The notes: generated by a model from the sequence alone, not told the origin. A DNA stretch of 64,000 bases from Dillenia suffruticosa (GCA_033439265.1 JAVTVX010000020.1:12852001-12916000); one strand, 5' to 3'. Counted from the first letter of the stretch, positions 51,358-62,849 are shown. Program-made: numbers and translations.

Positions 51358-52145
51358 CTAATTTTGGTGGCACCGCAATTTGAGCATAAAATGATTAGAA
51401 TTAGGCACGGCAGCTGCAGCGCCTGTTCTTGTACAATTACACGACTCCCCACTCTGTAACCCTAGATGACAACACACACACACTCTTTGCGACGCCCGAC
51501 TCTTAAATGGAAAAAGCCCTAAACTTAGATCCAAATCAACCTCCTCCTCCTCCTCCACTTCATTCTCTCTCTTTATTTGATGCTGCTGCTGCTGATCCTC
51601 TTCCGTTGTCGTGCTATTGCAGTTTCCGTCGTCGCTCGACTCTCCTAATTCCATCTTGAACACCATCTTCCTAGGGCTAGGGTTAGGGTTAGGGTTAGGG
51701 TTAGGGCTTTTCCATACTGGTAGTGATGGAGGAGATGTGTTGCCTAATTGTAGCGATTTTGCAGGGGCGGCGTTGAGAGGCCTGTGTGTTTGGGGGTCGA
51801 GTCCTCTGCTAAGAAGCTTGCGTTTGATGTGCGTATTCCAGTAATTTTTAATTTCGTTATCTGTTCTTCCCGGTAATCTTCCGGCAATCAATGACCATCT
51901 GTCCAATGACGCCACCATTATCAATTTCTTTATTTTTAAATTAATTCTCAAAAACTCATAAGTAAAGAATGAGAGAAATTTGTACTTGTTGCCGAGCATG
52001 CTGTGGAGTTTGATGATGAGTTCGTCTTCTTCTTCGGTGAAATTACCTCGCTTAAGATCTGGTCTCAGATAATTAATCCAACGCAGTCTGCAACTCTTGC
52101 CGCATCGCAGCAATCCTGAGGTTGAATTTTGATAAAATAATTAGA

Positions 52146-52209
<64 letters not shown>

Positions 52210-52346
52210 ATACCGGCAGCTTTAGGGAGAGTACGCCAGCAACCTTCGCCATGAAGGCGGATGTAGTTGATGAGGCGTTGATCTTCCTCTTTGGTCCACG
52301 CCCCTTTGTTTATGTGGGCTTTCTCACAGCACGGTGATCGTCCCAT
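51358..52346 (-). CDS. R2R3-MYB transcription factor, subgroup 4 (MYB4-like repressor)
   Basis: Nuclear DNA-binding protein; subgroup 4 members repress phenylpropanoid and lignin genes. Exons on the minus strand: 52346-52214, 52115-51986, 51898-51358, with GT/AG introns of 98 and 87 bp at the usual R2R3 positions; 267 residues. R2 (about 14-61) and R3 (67-113) are complete, ending [12 protein letters not shown]. The bHLH-contact signature in R3 is kept except Met84 for the first conserved Leu. After R3 come the C1 motif [15 protein letters not shown] (116-130), a Pro-Asn run [11 protein letters not shown]-like (153-161), a Gln stretch (190-193), an acidic run, an EAR-type repression motif DLDLSLGL (209-216), and a zinc-finger-like [16 protein letters not shown] (228-243), as in MYB4/MYB6 relatives. 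It looks intact. A TATA box lies near 52492-52500. The subgroup is firm, the exact orthologue not. Confidence 0.95.
51671..51706 (-). repeat. Hexamer repeat (TTAGGG)n coding for Pro-Asn in the MYB gene
   Basis: Two CTAGGG then four TTAGGG units lie head to tail inside exon 3. On the coding strand they read as CCTAAC-type repeats and give alternating Pro and Asn. The hexamer equals the vertebrate-type telomere unit; most plants use TTTAGGG. Slippage inside a disordered linker explains it without invoking telomeres. Confidence 0.9.
52149..52206 (-). repeat. (GA)n microsatellite filling MYB intron 1
   Basis: About 29 GA units occupy more than half of the 98-bp first intron, on the sense strand a CT run directly before the branch/acceptor region. 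Length variation here would change intron size and possibly splicing. Confidence 0.9.
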
Positions 52347-52500
52347 CAGAGAGGAGAGAGAGAGAGAGAGAGATTTGGTTATAACTATATAATTGGGTAT
52401 TTTTTCCGTCTCTCTACTTCGAGAAAGAGAGAAACGGAGGAGAGAGAGAGAAAAGGAAGATTTGGAAAAGAAAGATAAGGGTGTGCCCGTGTATATATAT
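52347..52500 (-). promoter_or_regulatory. MYB 5' leader with GA run and TATA box
   Basis: Reading on the minus strand, ATATATATAC at 52491-52500 is a good TATA box about 145 bp before the ATG, placing transcription start near 52460. The leader carries a CT/GA tract (52351-52373) and further GA-rich DNA (52425-52450). GAGA-type tracts at gene starts are common in plants. A core ACCAAC lies near 52583-52588 on the minus strand and resembles an AC element bound by MYB proteins, but it is too short to weigh much. Confidence 0.55.
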
Positions 52501-53248
52501 GCAGCGGATACGGATTCAAGGGGGGTGGGGTTAGGGTGCCCACGGAGAGAGAGTGTGGGGGAGGGAGGGAGGGAGGTTTGACCAAGTTGGTAAGAAGGAA
52601 GAAAGGAACGGAAACACGAGTGGGTTTGGTTACATCCCCATTTGGCTCATAATTAATTATCGTCTTTTCTTTCCTTTCGAAACCTTAATTATTAATTATC
52701 TTTTATTTTTTAAAATCAAAATTATTAATAACCCCATAATTAATATGGGATTCATCTGCGATTGCTTTCCTTTTTTAAATTATCTTGTTTGTTTGGTAAA
52801 CATGTAACATGCAACTTGTCTTATCTATAATTTCAATACTTCCCCCGCCCGCTATTTCCATTTTTACGTGTTGACCCCTCTCTCTTCCCCCATCTTCTTC
52901 TACTCTCTCTCTATCATGATGATAATCCATTCATTCAACCGGGGCCACTCCACCTAACCTAACAACCAAAATGGCGTGACATATGATGTCACCCACGTAC
53001 AACTCCTAAAGTTGTGTAAAGTCTAATTATGAAGCCCGAAGACTGTGGTTAATTTAATTTATATGCTTGTAGAGCTTGAGGAGTGCGGTTAATTTATATA
53101 ATTTTGAAAGTTTTGTGAAGTATGCACGCCGAAAGTTGAGAATTTTTTGTTAAAAATTTATTTTTTTTTCTTTCCTTCAAAATTAGAACCAGGGATAAGT
53201 GAAATCTTTCATATACCTAACAAAAAAAAAAAAAAAAAACACTTAATG
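52501..53248. other. MYB upstream region, no gene
   Basis: Holds the distal promoter of the minus-strand MYB gene: a G-rich patch (52517-52575), then AT-rich DNA, then a C/T-rich patch near 52843-52910. A run of 18 A lies at 53222-53239. No coding sequence was recognised. Confidence 0.5.
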
Positions 53249-53336
53249 TACCCAAAGAAACAGTCTAGTGGTACAAACATTTATCTTCCAATATGATAGT
53301 TTCAAATTCAAATTCTCGTATAACTAAAAAAGAAAA
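53249..53336 (+). mobile_element. Short SINE, third and most decayed copy
   Basis: The sequence starting TACCCAAAGAAACAGTCTAG and continuing through TTCAAATTCAAATTCTCGTA to TAACTAAAAAAGAAAAA lines up along its length with the element in LCB1 exon 7 (head ACAG.TTAGTGGT.ACAA, box-B region, TAACCAAAAAAAAG tail). I could not define target duplications, so the ends are approximate. Confidence 0.65.
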
Positions 53337-54436
53337 ACCCTAAATTTTATTTAGAAATTCTAACTTTTAATTTACTTACCCTCAAACTTGATTCAATATT
53401 ATACCCCTTTCTTTAATTGCCATGTTATACAAGTATAATGAGAATGAAAAATAAGAACGAATCCAATAACTATGACAATACTCTCTCCCTTGTGAGTAAT
53501 ATAAGATGATACATGATTCATTTCTACTTTTTACAATGCTTGTGTTATCTATGCTAATATTGATCTTATCGTACATGCTATGTATGTTATGGATGTTATT
53601 AGTTTTTTATTTACTTACTCAATTTATTTTGATCACTTCAGGAGAACATGGAACCAAGAGGGAGGCAGAGGGTGAAGGCAATTGAGTCAAGGAACTTAGA
53701 TCCGTGTTCAACCCTTTTCGTATTGTACTTTAGTTATGATGATGGTTATCTATTATATTTTTGTGATTGATATATGTACATATATATTTGGTATGAAATA
53801 AACCACAAGTCTAGATGTATAGTTGTTGACCAAAAGTGACCTCATATAGAGTTTGTTTACCGTCATATTTATATGGTATGATTAGATGTGTTGCAGTTAG
53901 AGGGTCATTGGAGCAAATTTATTTGTTAATTATAGGAGTGTTCCATATTGCTGTTTCATATTTTCATCCTAAGCTTAGGTGGCTAAATAATTAACAGTAT
54001 GAGAGATATTGCCAATTTTTTTTGATAAATGATAAGTTGTTTATTTTATTTTATTAAATCCATTCCTTCATGTTATCACACACGGAACTCTCGAGAGTTC
54101 AGAATTACATTTTAATTATGTTGATTGTTTCCGTGCATTAAGGGTGCGACACCATAATAGCGAGTCGTCCTAAGTTAACCGACTCTAACAATCAAACGAT
54201 TGAAGTTTGCATAGCCTTCAGCGATCAGCCTTCTATTGTGCAAACAAACATTTTCAAAAACCTAGGAAAATCAAGAAACAAAATTGTTCGATGGGCAGTG
54301 AACTTTATGAACCTCTCAATGGAATTGGCAGCCAATTATTTTTCTAAACCTTTGATTATACGTCATAGAGTCAATCTTGAAATAACCGTTCTATTGAAAA
54401 TATATAATATAACTTAATTTTGTAATTTATAAAATA
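53337..54436. other. Intergenic DNA, no gene
   Basis: Mostly AT-rich. A short purine-rich open piece at about 53640-53700 (EPRGRQRVKAIESRNLDP) resembles the tail of some retroelement, but nothing around it supports this. No terminal repeats were found. Confidence 0.45.
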
Positions 54437-55599
54437 TTAATTGATGAAGGTGGATTTGACTCCACAGATACCTATTCTGCTGATCTGAGTGTGAAACTGG
54501 TGTTAGGGGAGTCTTCTGTTTCGTGAGTGATAAAACTTGCAAGTGCCATCGGAGGATGCTCGAGGGGGAGACTCCAATACTCAAGTCAGAAAGAGTGATT
54601 TTGAGAGAATAAGAAACAGATTGTGAAGAACCGTGTGAGAGTCCCATGTTGTCTCTATGTAAAAAGTATAAAATTTTTTAGAGCATATCTAGCCAGCTAC
54701 CCATATTGAATATATATAGTTTATGTGTGTGGTAAGTTTCGTCGGAGAATAGGGGTGCAGAAACCTTAATTTTCTTATGGAGAGATTGTTGAGAATTTTA
54801 TGAGATTATAGGAATTATAGTCAACGATTTTTAAGATATTTAATATCTTGTCGATTAAGGAAAGCAAAAGTTGTCGTGGAGGCTTCTTGCCTTATCGGAA
54901 ATGACTATTGGAATATGTTCCTTATTGAGTGAAATTTTCTTAGGAACAGAGAAAATTCATATTCGATGAAAGAATGTTTAAATTCGTTAAAGATAATTAA
55001 TGGTTTCAAGTTGTGCTTATCACATAATACAATGAATTATGTTTGTATTAATAGAACATTTCAGCTAAGGAGTGAAGTAACCGAGAAGTTTGGGTATCGA
55101 GAGCTGGGATAACCGAGGAGTCAGGACTTGTTGGCTTCTCAAGAGGGTAAGACCGAGAGGGTAGGAGAAGTGCTCGACTGAGAGAGCACTAGACCAAGAG
55201 ACTGGGAGCATGTTCGATCGCTTATGGGCGGTATGGCCTAATAGGCTTAGGTAGTTCTGGTCTTACGATAATGGGCTATTAGACTATATATCACCATTTG
55301 TCCTTCACTCCTAAGGCTAGTTCGGAGAACTTGTGAAGAGTAAAGTTGAGATAATGAGAATTGTGTAAACTAAAAAGACGCAGAGTGAAAACACTTTTGG
55401 ATAAGTGGAACGGGTATGAAAATGGAACCAACATGGGAGTAGAGCATTAAATGTAGTACGTGCCGTCTTGGTATTCACAAAACTACCAGTGCATGCCTAT
55501 TTTAAAGCGGCCTAAGATTGGTCTAAACCACCGCGGCTTTTGCTTTTTGTTACTCCACTTTCACTAATTAGAAAATTTGGGTTTTCAAAATGTAGAGAA

Positions 55600-55636
<37 letters not shown>

Positions 55637-55668
55637 TAGAAAGAGAGAGACTGGTAAGAGAAATCATA

Positions 55669-57515
55669 ATGGCAAATTGTTCTAAGTCTCATGTTCATCT
55701 TAGTATTGACAATATCAGGACTACAATATCTCGAGATAAGTTGGGTGAGATTGTTAATGTTATGAAATTGGGGGATGATTATGTTTTTAAGACACTGACG
55801 GAGGTGAATAGACCACTTGCAGGAAGTGTGCCGATGTATAAGTAATGCGTGAGGTATGGTCTCTGCCTACCATATACGGGCCCTTATACTCAAGTTTGGC
55901 TCGTTGGAATTTTTTTTCCAACTATGTTAATTTGTAGTGCTTGATGACTTATCATGGCGGTAGCAAGTCTATTAAGTTTATGCCGATTGAAATTTGATTT
56001 TGAGATTGTCTTCTATTTTTATTTTGAAGAGGTGCCTTATAAGGTTTTGCATTGATGGCTGGTTTTTCTTGCAAACCAAACCAGAGTTAGGGTAGAAATT
56101 CTTCTATAAGGAGATGATTGATAAAAATTGGATGTGGAAGTTTTTCTTCATTGAATTTTTAAAAGGGGAGTTGATAACAACATTGCACGACATTTGGGAG
56201 GAGCCTTTCCTTGGGCTGAAGACCTTTGACCCTTCCCACCATTTTAGATTCGTGCATTCAGTCATCGGTATTTGTTCCACAAAGGATAAGTGTATTTGCA
56301 TAGAGTCTTGTTTGGATGAGAAAATGTTGTTTTTAGTAGATTTGCATAGATTTGTTGGTTAAGAAAATAGGTATGAATCTTGATGTTATCCCCTATGCCC
56401 AAGGGGAGGACTTCACTGAAGTGACCACAGATAAACATATGAGGCCAAAGGCCAAAAAGGAAATAGGAGAGGCAAGGAGCGCATCGTTACAGAGCACTTA
56501 GTCAAGTGATGTGCTCCCCATTTCAATGTTAGGGAGAAAGCAAAGAAAAGTTTTAATGCTTTTGAGCCCAAGCAAGTGGGCAGAAGAAAACGAGGGACAA
56601 GGTTTGCCGAGTTTGGCTAAGGTTCCCCTTCAAGAAGGAGCTGGAGGTTTTGAACCAGAAGTGACTTTTCCCGCATCCCCGGTGTTAGCTCTTGAGGGGG
56701 CTAGGGAAGGAGAAACTGATGGGGCTACGTTAGAGATGGTGTTGAGATTTTGGAAGTGGAAACCAAGAGGGGTACTTTAGGTGAAGCCGAGGGGGCGCCC
56801 TCCAGGTATGCGAGTCAAGAGATTGGAACTAGGCTATCTTGTGCCTTTCCCAAGGCCCTATATATGCGAAAGAGCAAGAGAAAGGTGTCAGAGAGGATTG
56901 CTCCCCTTCCTTCCATCTTTGGTAGGTCCTACGATGGTAGGAAGGACCTTCAGGAGCAAAGCACTGTGGTAGTCAACGCCGGCAACCACCATTACTTTTA
57001 TCTAGATGTTACGGAGGTGAAGAGGGTGATCGTGCGGATGGATTACCATCGCACAGAGCTAGAGTTTAACGGTTTATCATTAGAGTAGGGTGAGGATGCC
57101 CTCACATCATTTGGACTCGAGGCATGAATTATTTTTCTGAAATGTCTCTTATTTGCATTTCTTGTTTGGTTCCGTCTAACTATTGTGCTCTGTGTAGACT
57201 ATTGCTTTGATCAAGTTTCAAAGGTTGAAGAGGAAGCAGATAATCAAACATTTGAAACACCATGTGGAACAGTTTAGTGAGGAGGTCTCTTGGTTACATG
57301 GTGTTCTTGCTCAAAGGGAGAAGGAAATGGAGGAGAAGAGAGCAGCTAGGGCTGCTCAAGACAACAGAAATGAGGAGATTGAGCACCTTAGGACTAACCT
57401 GGGATTGGCGATTCGACAATTTCAGGCGGTTTTGAAGAAATGTGAGAAATTGGAAACCAAGGCCAAGGTGTGCGAGGCAAAGCTGCAAGCTGCTGAGAAG
57501 TTGGCTCAAACGTGA
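55669..57515 (+). other. Antisense extra-ORF region of the Tat element (decayed)
   Basis: Several open pieces run on the plus strand, opposite to the element's gag. The first begins MANCSKSHVHLSIDNIRTT at 55669. A middle part (about 56114-56362) contains FLKGELITTLHDIWEEPFLG and HHFRFVHSVIGI. A Lys/Glu-rich last part (57207-57515) with LKHHVEQFSEEVSWLHGVLA and QAVLKKCEKLETKAKVCEAK is a predicted coiled coil. This matches the position and orientation of extra ORFs described in some Tat-lineage elements. I do not recognise the fold with certainty; it recalls the plant mobile-domain-like proteins. It is broken and I do not assign a function. Confidence 0.55.
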
Positions 57516-58008
57516 GAGTAGTCGCTTGTTGCCACGGAATAGTAGATTGTCGAGTTGGGGAAAACCATCACGGAGATGATCGATAGCCATAGGCACGCCT
57601 AATATAGGCTGTCCGAGAAACTATAGTGTATCGTGGAGGTCATCCGTTGAGCTAGATTACCAGGGTTTAAGATTGTGAGTGTTGATAACATTTATCTTAG
57701 GGTGTCAAGTTTGAGTCCTGTCAATACTTGTTTGGGTGGTACCCCCTCAAAAAGTAGTCAATGAAGGTGCTAATCTCGCAACCCTTAAAGGCTAGTTTTG
57801 AGTCTTTGTGTCAGAGGACTCTTCTTCCTCCTCCTCCTCGTTGTATGTCTCATGATTGATTGAATGGATCAAATTACTTAATGTGCACTTGTTTTGATTA
57901 CACTCTTGTTTCCTGCTTGAATGTATGCTAGGAATGTTAGAACTCCCTTAAGATGTCTGGATTGTTAGAAAAAGGATCAGATGTAGTTTGCATGACATGG
58001 TCTTTGTT

Positions 58009-58531
58009 GGAGTTGCATCAACAGAAAGTTTGAGGCATTTCACCGAGAAAGTGCTTGTTGGCGTTGCACCAAGAGAGAGTTTAGAGACATTTCGCCAAGA
58101 GAATGCTCATTTGGTGTTGTGCCAAGAGAAAGTTTAGAGCTATTTAGAGGTATTAAACCAATAGAATGCTCGTTAGCATTGCACTAAGAGAGAGTTTGAA
58201 GGCATTACACTGAGAGAGTGCTCGTTGGCATGCATCAAGAGAGAATTTGAAAGTATTGCGCCAAGAGAATGCTCGTAGGTATTGCGCCCAAAGAGAGTTT
58301 AGAGGTATTACGTTGAGAAAGTGCTCATTGGAATTATGCCAACAGCGAGTTTAAAGGCATTACGCCAAGAGAATACTCGTTGTTACGCCAAGAGAGAGTT
58401 TGATGGTATTGGTCCAAGAGAATGCTCATTGGTGTTGCGCCAAGAGAGAGTTTGAAGGCGTTGCACCGAGAGAATACTCATTAGCGTTGCACCAAAAGAG
58501 AGTTTGAAGGCGCTATGCTGAGAAAGTGAGT
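58009..58531 (+). repeat. Minisatellite, 26-bp monomer in 52-bp dimers, about 10 copies
   Basis: About ten units of 49-62 bp run head to tail. Each joins two related halves near 26 bp, of the types TTGCACCAAGAGAGAGTTTG and TTGCACCGAGAGAATACTCA. The best preserved units lie at about 58380-58515. The array lies inside the Tat element between its protease and its antisense ORF. The words CCGAGAG, CCAAGAGA and GTGCTCG also occur in the element's own LTR (about 55150-55215 and 61500-61560), so the array may derive from LTR sequence. Confidence 0.85.
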
Positions 58532-61500
58532 AGTGTATACTCAGTTAGGAGTTTCATCTAGTATCAGCAACATGTTTGAGAGCATTTGATGCTTGCAAGC
58601 TATTCTTAATTGCAAGTACTTGTTGCGATCATATTGTACGAAAAAGGCAATGAAACATATGAAATGAAAATATTATTGCAAGAGTAACTAAGAAGATTTT
58701 GGATCAACTTATTCAATCTACGACCTAGAGTCACAAACAAAATGATAGTAGATAATGAGTAGAGATTACTTGACTGGAGTAGTGGGTGACTTGGGGGTCG
58801 CATGGGAGTGTATCGATTCCGAGAGGTGCTATAAATTTGATACTCATGTGCCTGGTGCTCGGTAATGCTTCTAAAGCGCTCTGATTGGGGTGTCCCAAGA
58901 TGGCATTGTGTGCCGATTGTAGTTTGATTACATTGAATGTTGTTGTGGCAGTTGTATGATTGGATAGAGTTCCGAGAGTGATAGAAAAAGGTATGGTACT
59001 CTCAGGGTAAAGCCATTCACTCGAGAGTCCTTTTATGCGTCCAACACGAGGCTGAATGTGTGTGTAATCGAAATCCATTTGTTGAAATGCATCCCAATAA
59101 AGGAGATCGCAGCCGCCCATTGGTCAACAAAGATCCTCTTTACTGTGTATTGATCTATCTTGGCTGTAATGACCAACGAGTCGTGGTGATTTGGATCGAC
59201 CCCTGTCAAGTCATCATCATCAAAGTCTATCATGGGCCTTTTCTTTTTCTATCTTTTCTCAACACGGGCTATGAGAATTTCTTTAAAGGTAGGTACCTCC
59301 ACTCTCTGGAAGATTGGTGCAAGTGTTCATTCGCTCTGGCCTTGTTAGGTGTCCAATCGGGCCATAGGGCTCAGTACAGAAAAGGCTTTGTTAGGAGAGG
59401 GAGACGTTGAATAGGGGCGTCTGCCTTGTATTTGAAGAATAACTCCGTTGACTTGGTTGCGGGTGGCTTATGGGAGTGGTGGTTCATTTTGCTCGTTTGC
59501 TCATGCCGCCACACATGGACTCTGAGGAGGGTTGTTCTCTCGTTCCATGCTAATAAACCTTCGGAGTCTGCCATCCCGAATTAGGGCCTCATCCTTTAGC
59601 TTTTTGCATTCATTTGTTTGGTGGCCATAATTTATATGAAAGTGACAATACCAAGTTTTATCCTTCTTCGAATCATCTCCTAGGAGACATGAGAGCCATC
59701 TAACATAAGGCTTATTTCTGATCTGTATCAGGATTTGACTGATAGTGTCATTTAGAGGAGTGTAATTGGTAAGTTGCGATGGGGAGAAGGTCCTAGTCGG
59801 TTCCTCTTAGTGATGGTGGCCGAGGTAAGTGACTACATTTTTCCCTACTCTGTTTCGGTTCTTATCGAATGCCTTAGCTTCCTCCGCTACAATGTATTTT
59901 TCTACTCAGGCATAGAATTCTTGAATAATGGATGGAGAGTTCTTCATGATGGAAGTATTCATTCCCGAAGGCAGTAGGCCAGCAAGCAATGTTGCTAGTG
60001 TGATAGAGTGATCTAAACCGAAGACCTTCATTATTTCGTTTTTGAACTTATCTAAGAAATCTCTTAGGGGCTTATCATCCTTTTGTCATAGAGATAAAAG
60101 GGATATAGATTTCCTCTTGGCTTCTTGGTTGATCACAAAATGTGCTTTGAACTATTGTCGGAGTTAGGAGAAGTTCTTGATGCTAAATGGAGGGAGCAAA
60201 TAAAACCAGATTAGGGCATTGCCCTTCAAAATGGTAGGGAAGTGCTTGCACATAGCGATGTCTGGCATGTCTCGCAAGATCATAACTATCATGAAGTGGG
60301 CCGCGTGGTCTCGAGCGTCAATAGTACCATCGTACCTTTCCATAAAAGGGAGGAGCATATCTCATGACGTTGGTTCAATAGAGACTTTAGGACCGTAAGG
60401 GGAGAGAAATTGGTGGTATATGCGGTGGCATCCCTTTTGCCTATACTAATGCATTTCAACTCAGTAGCCATCAGATCTTCAATATGTTTCCTTAGGTTGT
60501 CCGAATCATGTTGGGAGTTGATCGAGGGCTCTCGATGCCTTCGAGGATGGAGTCTGTGCATACGCGATTGCTTTGATCTCCAAAGGGAGGATGATCCTTC
60601 CCGTTGAGAGGTGTTGGTGAAAGACTGTTTGCAGGACTAGACGTCTGTCCTCCCGCTGCAACATGGCCATCGAGGTGCTACCGTTCTTTCTTCTTGGTGG
60701 CATGGCTATTGAAAAGACAACAAGGCAGGGCATATAATACACTAGCTAAGTAATCAGTCTGTTATCATGGACGGCGCCAATATGATAAAAGTGGTTTTGA
60801 CTCCACAAATACTTGCTCTGTTGACCTAGGTATGAAACTAGTGCTGGGGGAGTCTTCTGAGCCTTCGTAAGTGATAAAATTTGCAAGTACTGTCATGGGT
60901 TATTCCAACGGGAGACTCCGATACTCAAATTAGAAAGAGTGATTTTGAGAGAATAAGAATCAAACCGAGAAAAATTGTGTAAGAGCCCCATGTTGTATTT
61001 GTGTAAGAAGTGTAGAGTTCCTGAAAATATATCTGGATAACTGTCGATATTGAATACTTATAGTCTATGTGTATAGTAAGTTTCGTATGAGTTTAGGGGT
61101 ACAGAAACCCTAATTTTCATGTAGAGAAATTGCTGAGAATTTTCTCAGATTGCAGGGACTATAGTCAAAGATCTCCAAAAGATTTAGTATTTTGTCGATT
61201 ATAGAAACTCAAGTTGTCGTGGACACTTCTTATCTTATCGGTAGTAACTATTGAGATATATTTTCTTATTAAAAGATATTTTTTTGGAAACAAGCAATAT
61301 TCATATCCAATTAAGAAAGGTTTAAGTTGATTAGAGGTTTACTTTCTTAATGGATGGTTTCAAGTTATGCATATCATGTAATGGAATGAATTATGTTTGT
61401 ATTAATGGAACATATCCACCGAGAAGCGGAGTAACCGAGAAACCTCGATACCGAGAGTTAGAATGACCGAGGGGTCAGAAGTTGTTGGCTTCTCAAGAGG

Positions 61501-61656
61501 GTAAGGCCGAGAGGGTTGAGAGGAGTGTTCGACCAAGAGAGCACTCAACCGAGAGATTGCGAGCATGATCGGTCGCTTATGGGGAGTATGGCATAATGGG
61601 CTCAGGTAATTCCAATCTTACGGTAATGAGCTGTTTGACCATATATCATCACTAAT

Positions 61657-62240
61657 GAAAGAGGAGAAAAATTAAATTGTATTCTTTAGGATTTTTCGAT
61701 TTATACATACATTTATATCCTTTCATTTTGAACATATAATCATATCCTTTCAGATTTGAATACAAAGTTGTTTTCTTTTCATATTTGAACATATTAAATA
61801 AATAAAATTATGATCAAACATTTCAATAAACATAACTTTTCAAGATTTGAAAGGTTATGCCCTATCGTAAATATCATGGTAATATTTTAAAATACCATTG
61901 GGTTTATAAATAAACTTTAAAACAAAGACAAAATATACAATGTAGAAATCTCTTCTTCTTCGTCTTTTCTTAAACCGTATTGTTAAGTGTTCAAGATATA
62001 GAACTCTTGAATTTTTTATCAAAAGTTCTTTGTAGGTTTTGTCATATCCTGAGAAGTTATTTGTCATATAATCTTTTAACAAACTATTTTTGTAATTGGA
62101 GCATTTAACAGAGAAAGAACAAAATTATATACTTTATTAAAAAATTTTCAAATTTAGTTTTTATATCTCCCAAAAGTTATAACCTTTCATTAATTTTCTT
62201 AATACCACTCCCAATTTTTCTGGGCACTACACCTTTTATG
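61657..62240. other. AT-rich intergenic DNA
   Basis: Very AT-rich, with no coding sequence or structured repeat that I can support. Confidence 0.55.
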
Positions 62241-62500
62241 ATATGAGATTGCAGGTAAAGATGCATACCTGCCAAAAGCAATTTGGTGAACTTTCAGATG
62301 TTTTCAATTACCGACTAGCTGTCCTTCCCGGAGAAAGTCATGAAATCATGTAGTTTGTATCCCTTGGGCAGTGGCATAGTATCATCAATTTATTGGGGAT
62401 ATGGCTTCTTCTATGTTGGTTGCTGAAGAGGTTTTAACTCAAGGCTGATGTGCTTCTTGAACAGCTCCGTGATTAGAATAGGATGCAAAGTTTTTGCGAT
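62240..62500 (-). mobile_element. Possible Ty3 gag-like debris
   Basis: On the minus strand, a piece near 62300-62380 reads LPKGYKLHDFMTFSGEGQLV, which resembles the start of a retrotransposon gag domain found in some Ty3 elements. Nothing else of the element is recognisable around it. Broken. Confidence 0.3.
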
Positions 62501-62849
62501 GCAACTCCACTCCCTACGCTCAATGTTGCACAGAAACGGAAATGAGAAACAGAAATGAATACGAATCATATAGAAAAATGATATTTTGTAAGAATACAAA
62601 AAACGTAAATATGGACAAATGTGTAAATATAAAAAATATAAGAATTTTTATATAAATATTAATTATAAGACAATTAATATAAAAATAAAAATTATAATTA
62701 AATAAATACTTAATTAATTAGATATGAAAAATGTGTAATTATAGAAAATATAAGAATTTTTATATAAATATCAATTAATTTAACTTGTTGAAATATTTTG
62801 AAAGAGAAATATTTTTGAAACGGAAAAATGCTAGCATCGATAACCTTTC

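Larger units (their letters stand above)
54437..61656 (-). mobile_element. Tat-type Ty3/gypsy fossil with antisense ORF and minisatellite
   Basis: LTRs are 54442-55296 and 60783-61651 (about 860 bp; TGATGAAGGTGG and TGATAAAAGTGG starts, ATATATCA.CA ends), with near-identical flanks TTAAT and CTAAT. Beside the right LTR the minus strand reads TATTGGCGCCGTCCATG, a Tat-group primer site. Minus-strand gag (about 60.7-59.4 kb; MPPRRKNGST, then ERYDGTIDARDHAAHF) is followed by a Tat-type protease region (59.2-58.73 kb; DLLYWDAFQQM, SAHNAILGHP). No RT, RNase H or integrase is visible. Then come a minisatellite (58.53-58.01 kb) and, on the opposite strand, a coding-like block (55.67-57.52 kb). A purine-rich tract borders the left LTR on the element's sense strand. 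LTRs differ by nearly 20% in the part I compared, so it is old; it has many breaks. Confidence 0.85.

Noticed and set aside
51671-51706. Interstitial telomere from a chromosome fusion
   Set aside because: Only six hexamers, inside an exon and in frame, and not the usual plant unit. Coding microsatellite growth is enough.
52122-52337. Plus-strand 71-codon frame over MYB exon 1 and intron 1
   Set aside because: It is produced by the GA run and the shadow of the MYB exon on the other strand.
58009-58531. CRISPR-like array of regularly spaced repeats
   Set aside because: Units are directly adjacent with no unique spacers and are diverged. It is a minisatellite in a plant retroelement.
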